This document shows positions 1-11,601 of a DNA stretch of 64,000 nucleotides, in pieces. The DNA lies in the NCBI RefSeq assembly GCF_042477335.2, contig NC_091246.1:112869001-112933000 (forward strand), in the 5' to 3' direction. The position numbers and the translations under genes are program-made. Each line of letters starts with the position of its first letter. Position 1 is the first letter of the stretch. Source of the DNA: Ovis canadensis (lineage: Eukaryota; Chordata; Mammalia; Artiodactyla; Bovidae). The notes under the pieces were generated by a model that had not been told where the DNA came from, searched no databases, and was given only the letters and a program-made list of their open reading frames with translations.

Positions 1-124
1 CTGGAGAAGGAAATGGCAGCCTGCTCCAGTATTCTTGCCTGGAAAATCCCTTGGACAGAGGAGCCTTATGGGCTGCAGTCCATGGGGGCGCAAAGGGTTG
101 GATGTGACTGAGCGCACACACACA
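1..124 (+). repeat. Bov-A type SINE fragment with CA tail
   Basis: The sequence has the diagnostic Bov-A body (GGAGAAGGAAATGGC, then TTCTTGCCTGG, then GGACAGAGGAGCC, then GACTGAGCG) and ends in a short CA run. The left end is cut by the window edge. It is BovB-derived non-coding DNA; reading frames across it are repeat read-through. Confidence 0.85.
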
Positions 125-126
125 CC

Positions 127-210
127 ACTGCATGTAACTGCTTTACAATGTTGTGTTAGTTTCTGCTGTACAACAAAGTGAATCAGCTATGTAATCATCA
201 TTTTAAAATC
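127..210 (-). repeat. L1 3'-end fragment
   Basis: The stretch around TTTACAATGTTGTGTTAG and CAAAGTGAATCAGCTAT is typical of the 3' untranslated part of ruminant L1 elements. The same motif recurs near 33.9 kb, 42.6 kb and 52.7 kb. It is short, old and non-coding. Confidence 0.6.
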
Positions 211-677
211 AATCCTCCCTCCCTTCCTTTCTTACTTTGTAATGTTCTTTTTACCAAGGGCCCTATAGGACAAAAGGCAAATAGGAAAACTTTTTGATGC
301 AAAAAAAAAAAGAACAACAATTTTATCAACTATTTCTTAATAAACACATGTGGATTCCACTCTTTCCTAATCTTTAAGCAAGTTGTCATCACAGGGAGGC
401 ATGGCATATTTTTTCTCCAGCTTTAAATACTCCCAGACAGTATATTGTATCTCAGCTTCAGAGACATAACATAATAGCTGGTTTCATGCCCACAACAGTT
501 ATATGAAGTGTTTCCAGAGAAAGTGTTTCCAGTTACTGGTGTCCTCTTCAGATACCATCTTATCCACCATATCGAATCTGTGGGAGCTGCTCTACTGGAA
601 TTTAACTGGGGCATAGCCGTCACCTCCAGATGCCTGAATTACTAGCTAGAGCTCAGATATCACAGTTCCCTTTGATG

Positions 678-678
<1 letters not shown>

Positions 679-711
<33 letters not shown>
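679..711. repeat. (CA)n microsatellite
   Basis: An uninterrupted run of about 16 CA units, probably length-polymorphic. The DNA from about 211 to 1078 around it shows no gene and no other repeat I recognise. Confidence 0.95.
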
Positions 712-713
<2 letters not shown>

Positions 714-1078
714 ATCAGTGAAGTGCAGGCTCTTGTCTTGGCTTTGGAGATTTCAGCTGGTATCTCTTTAAGTATGTGTCAGATTTATTTTGAATCTTGA
801 CTAATTCTACCCTCTACATTTAAACAAAAATGAGGTAAGGAAATCAAAGTGATTGTAACTGTCCCATGTAATCCAGATTTCTCTTCTACTGTTAAGTATG
901 CTCTGACCCTTTCAGCTTTAGCAACACACAGTGGTTTGGACGGAGCTAAGATGGGGACCCTAAGTCATTCCAGACGTGGGAATGCAGAAGGACAGATCTG
1001 TGTTCTAGGAAGATGAAATCATGCATTCACAGAGTACATACTGCCTAAAGAATCTCTTAGGCCTTGTCTGCTGTTTAT

Positions 1079-1200
1079 AATGGAGGAGGAAATGGCAACC
1101 CACTCCAGTATTCTTGCCTGGAGAATCCCCTGGACAGAGGAGCCTGGTGGGCTTCAGTCCATGGGGTCCCAAAGAGTCGGACCCCACGGAGCACACATGG
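1079..1200 (+). repeat. Bov-A SINE
   Basis: Single Bov-A monomer with the GGAAATGGCAACCCACTCC core, TTCTTGCCTGGAGAATCCCC and the ATGGGGTCCCAAAGAGTCGG end. There is no tRNA-like head, so it is 5' truncated or a monomeric Bov-A. Confidence 0.85.
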
Positions 1201-4200
1201 GGATGGGCTGTTTGTAAAAGTTTGTCAGATAGACTCTGATGTTTAAAATATGGGTAATGGAGGTGCGTTCTGTCTTTGAGGAAAAAGTATATTGGAAAGT
1301 GTATCTATCCTGTAATAAGGATTTCATTTCTGCACTTTCATGATCGAGGGAACTTGGTCAGTGTGAAATTGTCAGGCAGTGGGCTCTGGGTGTGGACACA
1401 TTATTCATACTAGAAGGTAATTAGTATTTTTAGCAAATGTTGAAAAAGTAACATGAGCCTGAAATCATTCTGTATCAACGTCATCTATTGGATTCGAGAC
1501 AATTTAATGTGTAACTTACAACAACATGATATAAAATTTTACTGTAAAACTTAAATTTGACTGTACTATAGTTTCCCTTGATAAGCCTAATCTTTAAAAA
1601 AAAAAAAAGGCAAGCTTTCTGCGTAGATAGAATTTAAGATGTTTGCCTTTACTCTCAACATTTAAAAAGTTCTCTGAAAGTGTAATTAACAACTTAAAAT
1701 GTTACTGCAACCTAAAGTATATAATTTGAAGCCATTTGTAGTTAGTTTAAGTAAAGGCAAGGTTCAAATTAACAGCATTCTTATTTTCTTTAAAACAAAG
1801 CGCAGACACAGACTTGATGAATGTTGGCTCCATCATTACATTTGATCCTTTTGGGATGAATAGCACCAATTTAGTTTAAGATTATTACAGACTAGGCAGC
1901 TCTCTGACCACATAGGTAGAAACAAAGCCTGCAGGTGAATCTTATATGGTCTCTGTTCTTGAGACGAGTACAGAATTCCCATTACTTATTCTCTCCAAAT
2001 AAAAGAGAAATCAAGACATCTTCTAAACAGTGCTATATCTTCTGGCAAATGACTATAATGTTTTTAGCATTTAATGAAGAGTTTAAAAATATTGCCTTAC
2101 TAGTTAGTACGTTAAGACACGTTTTACAGACCTTTTCAATCCTTGGCTCCTCGAGGACCCCCCAGAGGTGATGGCTCTCAGAGGACCGTTTCTTCTTTCC
2201 CGGGGGAGCAGAGGTGGCCTCGTCTCCTCGTGACACACTGCTCGGTCCGTGGTCACTTTGAGGCAACTGTGGCCTCAGATCCCATCTGTCCTGTCCTCCA
2301 CTCAGCTATATTTGGTAACTGAACTCATGTTTCCGCAGACGGTCCTGGCCAGGGATTCCAGCAGCCCAGCTCCGAGGGCTGGGTTCTTAGAAATTAAAGG
2401 CTCTGGGTGTAGAGGGAACTATATTTATGGATCTAATAAACGTGGGATTTACGCGTGTTTCTCTGCTCTCTGACCTTGTGACTGGAAATCACCACTTGTC
2501 TTTTAAACATATTCTCAATCAATTAAAATGTGCAGTGTGTGAATCTAAGGAGAAAAAGCGACCCTCTTAAGGAAGGCTCTTCTGACTATAATCTTCTGCT
2601 CTGTGCATTTAACTTAGTCACGTGGTAGATTATCCTAAAATATCCAGTAGCTATTTAGAAATTAAGGCACCTGTCAAATGGAGAGGAGAGCCCCCCGATC
2701 TCTCACTTCAGTTTGTTAATTGAAAACTATCATATGGCTTTGTGTATGTGCAGGACATAGTCCAGCACAGGACTAAGGAGACAGGAGACAGGCATGAACA
2801 CACCGGAGCCTGAATCTCACACACCATGCAGTGCTGAGCACTCAGTCCAGGGCTTCGCACATCCTCACTGTCTAGCAAGCATCTGCTGATAGAATAACTA
2901 GGTGTTGAACAGATATTGTTCAGGACAACTCTGAACTCTCCTATACTTGTAAAAAAATGTCTCATTACTTATTCTGTAGCATCACATTGTAACATGTTCT
3001 AATATTTTGAACTTCCAAAGAACAAAACAGAAAGCTTTTCTGTTCCAAGGTCAGGCAGCAGAGTCAAATAGAAGGGGCAGAAAATAATTACACAAAAGCT
3101 CCTGGTGCAGTATTGGAATGAACTGCCACTTCTTCCTTTGTCTGGATAATATTGTTCTAGTCGATGCAGGTTCTTATCTAGATAATTTTTTTTTCTTTAC
3201 AAAAATATATTTTATTTTTTAAAAACTTAAAAAAAATTTTATTGGGAGATATTTACTTTCAAAGAAATTTTTTTTTGATGGTGGAACACTTAGAAAGGGC
3301 TTCTCTTAAAGTTTCCTTTACAGGTAGTTCTGGTCCTTTCTAACCAGTCCTTGAATATAGGCACATTCCTGGGCTGTTTCAATGCCTTGAGGCGGGTGGG
3401 GGGCGTAGTGACTGGAAAAACAAAAGTGTTTATGTTTCCTTCTTACTAAAACCCTTAAGATAATAGTAAAAACCCAGTAGGATAAGAGTTGGGAGAGAAG
3501 ACAGTAGAAGATTCTAGAAATGGACAGAATGGCTGGGAAATGGGTAATACATAGATGAATGGTTTAATTAAATTGGGAAGTTAAGTGCCTGCAGGAGGAG
3601 GTACCTTGGGGAAGCAGTGATTTGTTCAGAATCACAGAAAGACTGGAATCGTAGGCACCTGGCCCCACCCTGAACATCATTCTAATTGTCAAGTCTTGGT
3701 GTTGCTGGAGCGGCCGGCGCTGAGAGCTGGATTTGACTGAAAGAACCCCCACCGAACAGTCAGACCTGCAGCTGTTTCCACACCCCGAAGACCACCCTTA
3801 ACCCTTGGAGAGGACAAGAGCTGTGTTCTCTGGAGTGTACAAGACAGTCCCCAGGACTGGGGCCACAACACAGCAGAAGGAAAGGGTGAGGCCCAGAGGA
3901 AAGGTTCTGGGAGCTGGGTGAGGGGAAGGGACAGGGGCTTGGACTAGTGTCCTATTTCTAGAACAGAGGAATGCTGGGAATGTGGAAAAACAGTAACATT
4001 CGATATAGCTTGGCATTGCTGTGTCTGTGACGTGAATATCTGTACTTCTGGTGTCTAAAAATGTCACGATCAAAAATTAACGAAAACCTCTGTTGTGTCC
4101 TGTGGCAAAGTGCAAGGGAAAGAGATGACAGGAATCAAAATGTTGTGAGCTCTCCAGGGTGTTACTTTAATTAAGGAAAGAGTTGCTGAGAGCAAGGAGG

Positions 4201-4413
4201 CTGGTGGTTATGAAGGCCAGTGGACAATGAATGCAGTAGCAATCTCCTCCCCTCCCCCTTCTTCCCCATTCTTTCCTCCTCCTCCTCCATTTTAAGATAA
4301 GTGGATGCTAACCCTATGACCCAAGCTTCATCTCAGCATTTTAACAGATTTTATTGTTGTGTTAATGATAAATTATTCAGGAGGCGCCACGTGTGTTTTC
4401 TCTCTGCATCAGA
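1201..4413. other. Unassigned intergenic DNA
   Basis: About 3.2 kb in which I see no gene, RNA gene or clear repeat. AT-rich runs occur near 1596-1607 and 3187-3275. The region from about 2130 to 2410 is more GC-rich, but its short open frames lack start context, splice sites or recognisable protein motifs. Confidence 0.5.
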
Positions 4414-4425
4414 CTGCACCTAGGC

Positions 4426-4843
4426 TGCTGCTGCTGCTGCTAAGTCGCTTCAGTCGTGTCCGACTCTGTGCGACCCCATAGACGGCAGCCCACCAGGCTC
4501 CCCCGTCCCTGGGATTCTCCAGGCATGAACACTGGAGTGGGTTGCCATTTCCTTCTCCAGTGCATGAAAGTGAAAAGTGAAAGTGAAGTCACTCAGTCGT
4601 GTCCGACTCTGTGCGACCCCATAGACGGCAGCCCACCAGGCTCCCCCGTCCCTGGGATTCTCCAGGCATGAACACTGGAGTGGGTTGCCATTTCCTTCTC
4701 CAGTGCATGAAAGTGAAAAGTGAAAGTGAAGTCACTCAGTCGTGTCCGACTCTGTGCGACCCCATAGACGGCAGCCCACCAGGCTCCCCCCTCCCTGGGA
4801 TTCTCCAGGCATGAACACTGGAGTGGGTTGCCATTGCCTTCTC
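4426..4843 (-). repeat. Bov-A2 SINE expanded to three tandem units
   Basis: The element starts with a GCT trinucleotide run (reverse of the Bov-A2 CAGCAGCAGC tail). It then holds two complete and one partial copies of a 143-bp unit (starts near 4456, 4599 and 4742), joined by the linker GCATGAAAGTGAAAAGTGAA. The copies are nearly identical (one CCCCCGTCC to CCCCCCTCC change). A 12-bp target-site duplication CTGCACCTAGGC flanks the whole block at 4414-4425 and 4844-4855. It was therefore one insertion, amplified either before or after landing. Short frames of 71 and 99 codons here are repeat read-through. Confidence 0.93.
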
Positions 4844-4855
4844 CTGCACCTAGGC

Positions 4856-6928
4856 AATAACTTGCAAATCCTGGCTTCATTTTAAAACCCACCTGAAGTG
4901 TGTGCTAGGACATGCACACTCGTGCTAATATTTTTCTCTTATTAACACATTACCAAGAAGATGCACATCCTTGCAGTTTTTAGGAAGAGAAGAGAAGAGA
5001 GTGCGGTCTAGTGAGCATTCACTGTACACAATGACAAGAAGAACCATAACGTGTAACTGATAAATTAGTGGCTCATCGTTTTTCATTGTTGTGGCGTCAT
5101 TCACAAAGGAATGAAAATACATTTCCCCTTCCTCTTTCTGGAAAGTATAGCCAAGTTTTATGATCCTTGGTCACAGGAGACAATTCAGACCTTTTTGTAG
5201 AAATGAAAAGTTAAAAGTTGCAGGTGTGAAAACCATCAAAGCAACTGAAGTTGGTGTGTAGATGGGAACAGTATTGTTGGTGTATCTGCAGGGAGGTGGG
5301 GGCTGAGGCTTCTGGGGAAGATGCCTTCTCAGACCCTGGAGGGGCAGAGGGGTGGCAGGTTCTGTGCTGGCCCAGGAGGCTGATGAGAGCACCGTGGCCT
5401 GGCGCCCAGGTGGCAGGGCTGGGCTCCTCCACCTACCGATGGACTCGGGGCGGACAGTACGTCTCACCATGAATCTCACGTGGATGTGCTGTTTCTCAGC
5501 CCAGAGGGAGCCCTGGCCCACATGTCGCTGGAGTGCCAGGTTCCCAAAGGCCTGGAAGCCATGAGACTGTAAGAAGAATAACGAAATAAAAAGATAGTTG
5601 TGGTCCTGAGATGCATCAAAGATAGATACGATTTTATTCAAAAAGACAAAATGACTTTTCCTGAATAACGTGAGCATGGAGCAAACCATGCTTGTTTAGC
5701 GGGTATTGTAAGAATCGGGACACAAAAGTTCTTTTCCTTAGAAGAGACTCTTGACCAAGGCTCGTAAGTTATCGTGGGAAGGTCTGGGGATGTTAAGGAT
5801 GAGAACTGTGTGTGCACAGTCATGCCATGTGAGGCCCACTTTTATTTACTGTCAGAGCCATTTCTGTGAGCACTAAGTCTGGGGTGGGGTTGTGACCCCT
5901 CCCCTAGGTCTCACTTAGTTCATCTTCCAAGTGGCTTCTTCTCTGTGTGACAGTCCCTGCTCTTTCCGAGGCCTGCACTGAGCGGCCCGCCCTCTGTCCA
6001 CGTGTTCTCAGGGAAGCCTCCGGCAGTGGCTGAGCGCCTGCTTCCCTCTAGGTGTGTGGCCCGTGTCCTCGTGACGTCAGCCTGCTGTCTGTGTCCCTGC
6101 CCCAGGTGTACCCCACCTGCCTAGGGCAGGCTAGCTTCACCACCTACCCGCCCTGTTCTCACAGGTGACCCAGTGGGCCTGCTCCCCCTTGATCAGCCTG
6201 GACTAGTGCTACTTTCTAATGAATTATTGAGAAAATCAATGTCTTAGAACAATAAACATGTATCACCTCACACTGTTTCTGTGTGTGAGGAATGCTGTCC
6301 AGTCTGAGCCTGCTGACCCCTAGGTCGGGGTATCATGAATTGACATCCAGGTGTTACACGTGGCTCCTTTGTTCTGAAAGCAGGACTGGGCTCTGGAATC
6401 TGCAAGGGTGTCACTCATGTGCATATGTCGGTGCACAGGTGTATAAACTTCCATTTAGACTATAAGGGCCCTGGTTTTTCAGACAAACACTAGGCGAAGA
6501 TAATCAAAGCTTTTGTGATGGAAGGGATGTGAAAAGGACCTGCCCCTTCATTCTTCTTTGATGTTTTCTCACCCTGGGGGCCCAGAAAGCTCTGAAAACC
6601 CTCTGGTTTTCCAGGAGCTGATCCCCTTCCCCTCTTTCTGAATATTTTCCTTCCCCTTCACTCGCGGTATGGTCTGCCAGCAAACAGGGATCATGGGACA
6701 GCACATAAAATAGTAAACTGAGAAATCAGGAATCAGATAAAATTAGAGGCATAAAATGCTTGCAGAGTTGTTCTGATGATCACTTGTTGGCCCGTTTGGC
6801 CATCCTGGGAACAGATGTCCTTCAAACCATGGACAGGCTTCCTGTGTCTTCCCCCTCCCGTGTATGTGGCTTGGACACAGGTCACAGGATCAGGTGTGAC
6901 CCAGAGCCTTGTTTGTTTAAACAGGTTA
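4856..6928. other. Unassigned, partly GC-rich intergenic DNA
   Basis: About 2 kb with no repeat I recognise. The interval 5270-5560 and the interval 5930-6200 are GC-rich. The minus strand of 5171-5689 is open for 172 codons but has no recognisable domain. A possible small minus-strand exon inside it is listed separately. Confidence 0.45.
5468..5566 (-). other. Possible minus-strand exon, unrecognised
   Basis: On the minus strand a 99-nt stretch is bounded by an acceptor-like pyrimidine tract ending TTCTTACAG and by a donor-like GTGAGACG. It is open in one frame (33 codons, reading SHGFQAFGNLALQRH and onward), and 99 nt keeps the phase. I recognise no family and see no neighbouring exon. It could equally be chance in GC-rich DNA. 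Confidence 0.15.
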
Positions 6929-6939
6929 TGTCCATCTGT

Positions 6940-7164
6940 GTGTGTGTGCTCAGTCGCTCAGTCGTATCCGACCCTTTTGTGACCCCCGTGGACTGTAGCC
7001 CGCCAGGCTCCTCTGTCCATGGGATTTTCCAGGCAAGAACATTGGAGTGGGGTGCCATTACCTTCTCCAGGGCATCTCCCTGACCTAGGGATCAAACTTG
7101 CGTCTCTCGAGTCTCCTGCATCGGCAGGTGGACTCCTTACCACTGAGCCACCTGAGAAGGCTTG
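6940..7164 (-). repeat. Bov-tA SINE, complete, minus strand
   Basis: Reverse-oriented Bov-tA. The BovB-derived body reads TGTGACCCCCGTGGACTG and the tRNA-like head lies at the right end (reverse of GGTGGCTCAGTGG). A target-site duplication TGTCCATCTGT flanks it at 6929-6939 and 7165-7175. The element overlaps an open frame of about 107 codons that should not be read as a gene. Confidence 0.9.
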
Positions 7165-7876
7165 TGTCCATCTGTACATAGCAGTAAACTTCAGATTTGT
7201 CCCTCATGAGTTATGCTTTAGGAACTGTGGTTAAATCTGCTGCATTCGTGTAGCCTAAGCCTGCAGGTCGTCTTTTGATCACAGGCTTCTGTTACCTGGG
7301 ATGTTTTCCAGTTTGTGTATGTGCACAAAAATGACTCGAGGAAAGTAACTTTATCACAGTGGTCATCCAAGGAGGGTTGACATTTCTGAGAATAGATTCT
7401 ATAGTGCATAGTTTAAATGGATATTGTGGCCCAGTTAGGAACTATGATCTTCAGCAGCAATAATCTCATTTTCAGCTTGACTCTTAGGGCCCAACTGTAG
7501 AGAAGTTTTATTCTTCAGGGCTTAAAAACCAGTGACATTAATTTCAAAGTGGTGTTTATTGGATTTAAGCAAAATACATTTAACATTTTTTAGAAAGAAT
7601 AACATGGGTATCATTGAATAATGAGAAAAGTACAGATTGTGTTTGGAATAGTGATATAAATTTTGAAAAAAAAATAGTAAATAGAAATTGTCTATTGAAA
7701 GAAGACTATGGCATGGACAGCTGAGTTTTATCCAAGTTATAGAGGTCGGCTTAATTAACGCCTGAAGACTTAATTAATTCTCCTATTGATGAGTCAAAAG
7801 AGAAAAGTAGATGGCCATTACCATAGGTTATTAACGAGCCTTTAGACAAAATTTAACACCCACTCTGACTTAAAAC

Positions 7877-8148
7877 GGAGACGGCGACGGCACCCCACTC
7901 CAGTACTCTTGCCTGGAAAATCCCATGGACGGAAAAGCCCGGTAGGCTACAGTCCGTGGGGTCACGAAGAGCCGGACACGACTGAGCGACCTCAGTTTCA
8001 CTTTTCATTTTCATGCCTTGGAGAAGGAAATGGCAACCCACTCCAGTGTTCTTGCCTGGAGAATCCCAGGGACGGCGGAGCCTGGTGGGCTGTTGTCTAT
8101 GGGGTCGCACAGAGTCGGACACGACTGAAGCGACTTAGCAGTAGTGGC
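7877..8148 (+). repeat. Bov-A2 dimeric SINE
   Basis: Two Bov-A monomers in a row. The first ends GACTGAGCGACC, a short CACTTTTCATTTTCATG linker follows, and the second begins GGAGAAGGAAATGGC and ends CGACTTAGCAG. This is the usual Bov-A2 arrangement. A 140-codon frame spans it and is spurious. Confidence 0.92.
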
Positions 8149-10068
8149 TTAGTTAAAAAAATCCCTCAGTGGGATGGGGAGAGGAGGGTTCCCCTGTCAT
8201 ATGGTACATTAATCATATTGAAGGGTATGTGTATGTGGTCCAGCCTTGTGTATACACAGATTCATTTACACACACCTAAGAGGCATCGCATAGTGACACA
8301 GGGAACACCAAGCACAAAATGCATGCCTTAACCTGTTCTTGAGAAAAGAGGAGGCAGAGTAAGGGAACAAATGGAGTGTTATGGGAAGAGCTGATTTTGT
8401 AATATAAAAAATCCTCCATAAAAAATTCTACAAATGTTGTACAACCTCAATTAAAATAGTATTTTTGTGTGTGTGGAACTGGGAAAACTGATGTGAGTTT
8501 ATCCAGAGGAATTATTGTGGCAAAATATGCAGGAAGATTGTAAGAAAGGGGACAGGGCTGGAGAGGAGCTCTTTGAGACCGATGACATGCGCACCAGCTC
8601 CTAGTAGATGAGAAACAGGGGTGGGATGAGGGCTTGAATGGGATGACGTCTTACTCTTGTGTAGGAAGAACATTTCCCTGAAATGGCTGCGCATAGTCAA
8701 TAATTACATCTGCTTCTTGTTCTGTCCAGTTCCACTGCCTGGCGCTCATTACAGTTTAAGAACTGATAGCCACTTCACTTCCTGCAGCAGAAAGCAAGCT
8801 CACTGGGCTCACACAAATTGAACAGAAAAAGGGATGTGGGATGAGTGAATAAGTAAGCAGTTACAGGACATATTCAGGACAGGATTAGGATAAGAACAGT
8901 GTACACTTTGGTGTGTGTAAGATCCTCAGTATTATATAGATATGTAGATAAACATACCACCATATATCGACGTCTGTTATTTCTCTCTTTCTGGCACATA
9001 ACTGACACATTTTTAAGTTTTCCTGGAGGGTGACAGTGGTCAGCCTGGGAGCAAGTGCTCTCAGACTGTGAGCAAGCCTGGGCAGGACATGACCCCAAGG
9101 TGGCCTTGCAGTGTTACTTCTAAAAATGGCATCAGACATTATCTTGACTATGATTGTTGTTTCTCTTTATTCTTTGCCTAATTAATTGTAGTAATTTTTA
9201 ACATGTACTTTCTAATATACCAAGACGTGAGATGGAAAAACGGTCCCAAATATTTTGTTAAGGGCAACAGGCACATTCCATCCTTGTTATTGTCTGTGGA
9301 GGGTTAGATTAAAACTTTCAACTCCTTTTTTCCTATACTTGGCATTTGTGTGCATTCATTACATGAACCATCAAAAAAAAAAAAGTTAACCACACAATGA
9401 GCTAAAGCCATTTTAATTTTTTTACATCCTTTCTTGCCTGGTGAACCTACAAGAGAGTAAAAAATTTTGAAGTCATTTAGGTATAAAATATAGAGTAATC
9501 AAGAAATTCTGAATTCAATATGTTTCAATTCAGAGAGTTAAAAATAAACTTCACTGATGTTAGTACCTTAAACCAGAGTCCCTCTTCCAAGGGGCGGGCC
9601 TGCTTGCTGATTTGCCGCTGTTTAATCTGAGCAAATGGCAGATTAAATGACTCTGCATCTGCGACCAGTCCTCTTCGCCTGGCCGACATCAAAATGGCAC
9701 GTCCTTTGACCCACTTCATCCCAGGTCTGCTCCAAGGACATAATTTCAACTATAGCAAGAGCTGTATGCAAAATACATTCAATTCCACGTTGCTTACAGT
9801 AGCAGGAAGCTGAAGCAACTCAAATACAGTTTGTGGAACAGCTTAGCAAAGTCAGGGAGTTTTGAAATGGCCACAAAAAGTGACTTTTTTGAAGTATTTA
9901 CATTAGGTAGGAAAAAGGAAAACAGGAAAGAAACCAACAGTTTTCACAGTTTGAATATAACTTAATTAAAACAATCTTTGCGTGGCTGAAAGTTCTAATA
10001 GTTTACATTGAAATGCTTCACTATTTTCTACAAATGTAAAGACTTCCCCAAACTGTATGAGGCTCTTT
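8149..10068. other. Unassigned intergenic DNA
   Basis: About 1.9 kb without recognised genes or repeats. At 9525-9749 the minus strand is open for 74 codons and ends at a donor-like AAG followed by GTACTAAC. This might be an exon remnant, but I cannot name a family and find no matching acceptor with confidence. Confidence 0.4.
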
Positions 10069-10093
10069 GATTGTTGTTGTTGTTGTTGTTGTT
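10069..10093. repeat. (TTG)n microsatellite
   Basis: About eight TTG units. It directly abuts the left edge of the 550-bp duplicated block, so the repeat tract is at that block's junction. Confidence 0.9.
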
Positions 10094-10641
10094 AGAGGGG
10101 AAGGCAGATCTGCCAGGATAATTCAATGTCTAATAGTGGCTTTGAGACTTCACAGCCTCCTCCCAGCTGACAGCCTCTGCTTCTCCTAGAGTTCTTGTTT
10201 TCTCTGCCTTGGGGAGATGTGGGGTGGGGAGCATCAGACTTGCCTGGGGAGCATTTGCTGCAACAAGCGGGGACATGGGGACAGCTGCCCACAGCTTCAG
10301 GGGCAGCTCCCCACGAAGCCTGCCCTGGACCATGTGGCTGGGACTCCCTGGGGAAAGCAGACAGGAAGGAAGAATGTGTCAGAGGGGGAAAACGGCTGTC
10401 GGAGCAGAGAACGATTTAGATGCTGAAAAAAGGCCAGCGTGGGGGCCAGTTGCTGTCCACAGAAACCCCGGGTCCGCCCTGGCCCGCTGCAGCTGGACTC
10501 GCTCTTTGCTCAGCGCCTGCTATTCTGGGAAGGAATCTGCAGGGAGCTGGCGGGTCGTCAGCCCCGAGGTTTCCTCTGATGGACTGACGAGCAGGTGTTG
10601 GAAAAGCCTGTGTCAGAAATGTCACACACCCGGGGGCTCAT
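10092..10641 (+). repeat. 550-bp dispersed duplicate, copy 1
   Basis: This GC-rich block recurs at 47812-48361 in the same orientation and with exactly the same length. I count about 20 substitutions and no indels. Homology stops sharply at both ends: TTAGAGGGGAAGGC at the left and CCCGGGGGCTCAT at the right. I find no target-site duplication, poly-A tail, LTR-type TG/CA ends or known SINE or LINE motif. Several frames are open, including a + frame from 10209 that runs on to 10901 beyond the block. No protein family is recognisable and the frames differ between copies, so I do not call a gene. Confidence 0.85.
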
Positions 10642-11601
10642 GTTACTCCTATCACTGGGACTGCAGTTTAGCTAGAACGTGTCGTTTCTTATCAAGGAGT
10701 CTTCCTGCTGGAGGAAAGTGGAGGAGGCTATTTACAACACTTCCAGGCAATTGCTTGTCCATAGACACAGCCTATGCTAGAGTCAATACCATGTTTATCT
10801 CCAATTTATCGATCGAAAATTGTACCCATGACTGTACAGCCGATACATTCATGAATGTAATCCAGAATGACCTTTTTGAAGAAAGGATGTTGACAGTTTA
10901 ATCCTAAAAAATATTAAACTCCCTTGGGTTAATTTGATCTCACCAGCAACTTGTCAGAAAAGCATTACAACAGTGATCCTGTCGGTATTAAAAGGAAAAA
11001 AGCATATGTAAAGTGTCAGATGGTCAAACACTTCAGGAGTAAAATTTGTTATGCTATTTTTATATTGTTTTGGTTTCTTGATTTTTCAAGAAAATTTATC
11101 CAAAGCAAAAGAAACACGTATATGAATTATTCAAATTTTCAGTAAAAATAAGGAAATTTAAATAAGGCCAACATGTCCAATATAGTTCCCACCATGTGCA
11201 GAGTGACCACTGACATCCTTCTGTGGGGTCTGGGGTCTGCCTCCTCACTTTACTTTGGTGGCTCCCCTCGTCCACGGCCACCTTGATCTTTGGTTCAGCA
11301 ACACAGGTGTCTCTGCTGTCCCTGGATGGTCTCACTGCCTCAGTGCCGGGCTGCCCTTCTAACACAATGTTCTTCTTGCTTCTCTTATTATTAGTTACAT
11401 TCCCCACTAGAACAGAAGCTCTAAAGTAGGGGTTTTGTGTTTTGTTTGCTTTTCCATCAACCATGTATAACAAGTGCCTGGGACATAGTCTTTAGATTGT
11501 CAATAATGCCTGCAAAGGAATGCCTGGAAAATATGATGTTTGGGTGCAATTGGCCTGATGCTGCTGTTGCCACTCAATCAAATTATCCACTTTTCACATG
11601 C
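10642..11601. other. Unassigned intergenic DNA
   Basis: No gene or known repeat is visible. The 230-codon frame that begins in the duplicated block ends here at 10901. Its tail (after 10642) has no counterpart beyond copy 2, so it is not conserved between the duplicates. Confidence 0.45.

Noticed and set aside
4423..4844. CRISPR-like array of repeated units
   Set aside because: The 143-bp units are SINE monomers with a target duplication around them, in a mammalian genome. There are no short repeats with unique spacers.
10209..10901. A 230-codon + frame in the 550-bp duplicate
   Set aside because: The frame depends on sequence beyond the duplicated block. It is not kept in copy 2, where the corresponding frame ends early, and it has no recognisable motif.
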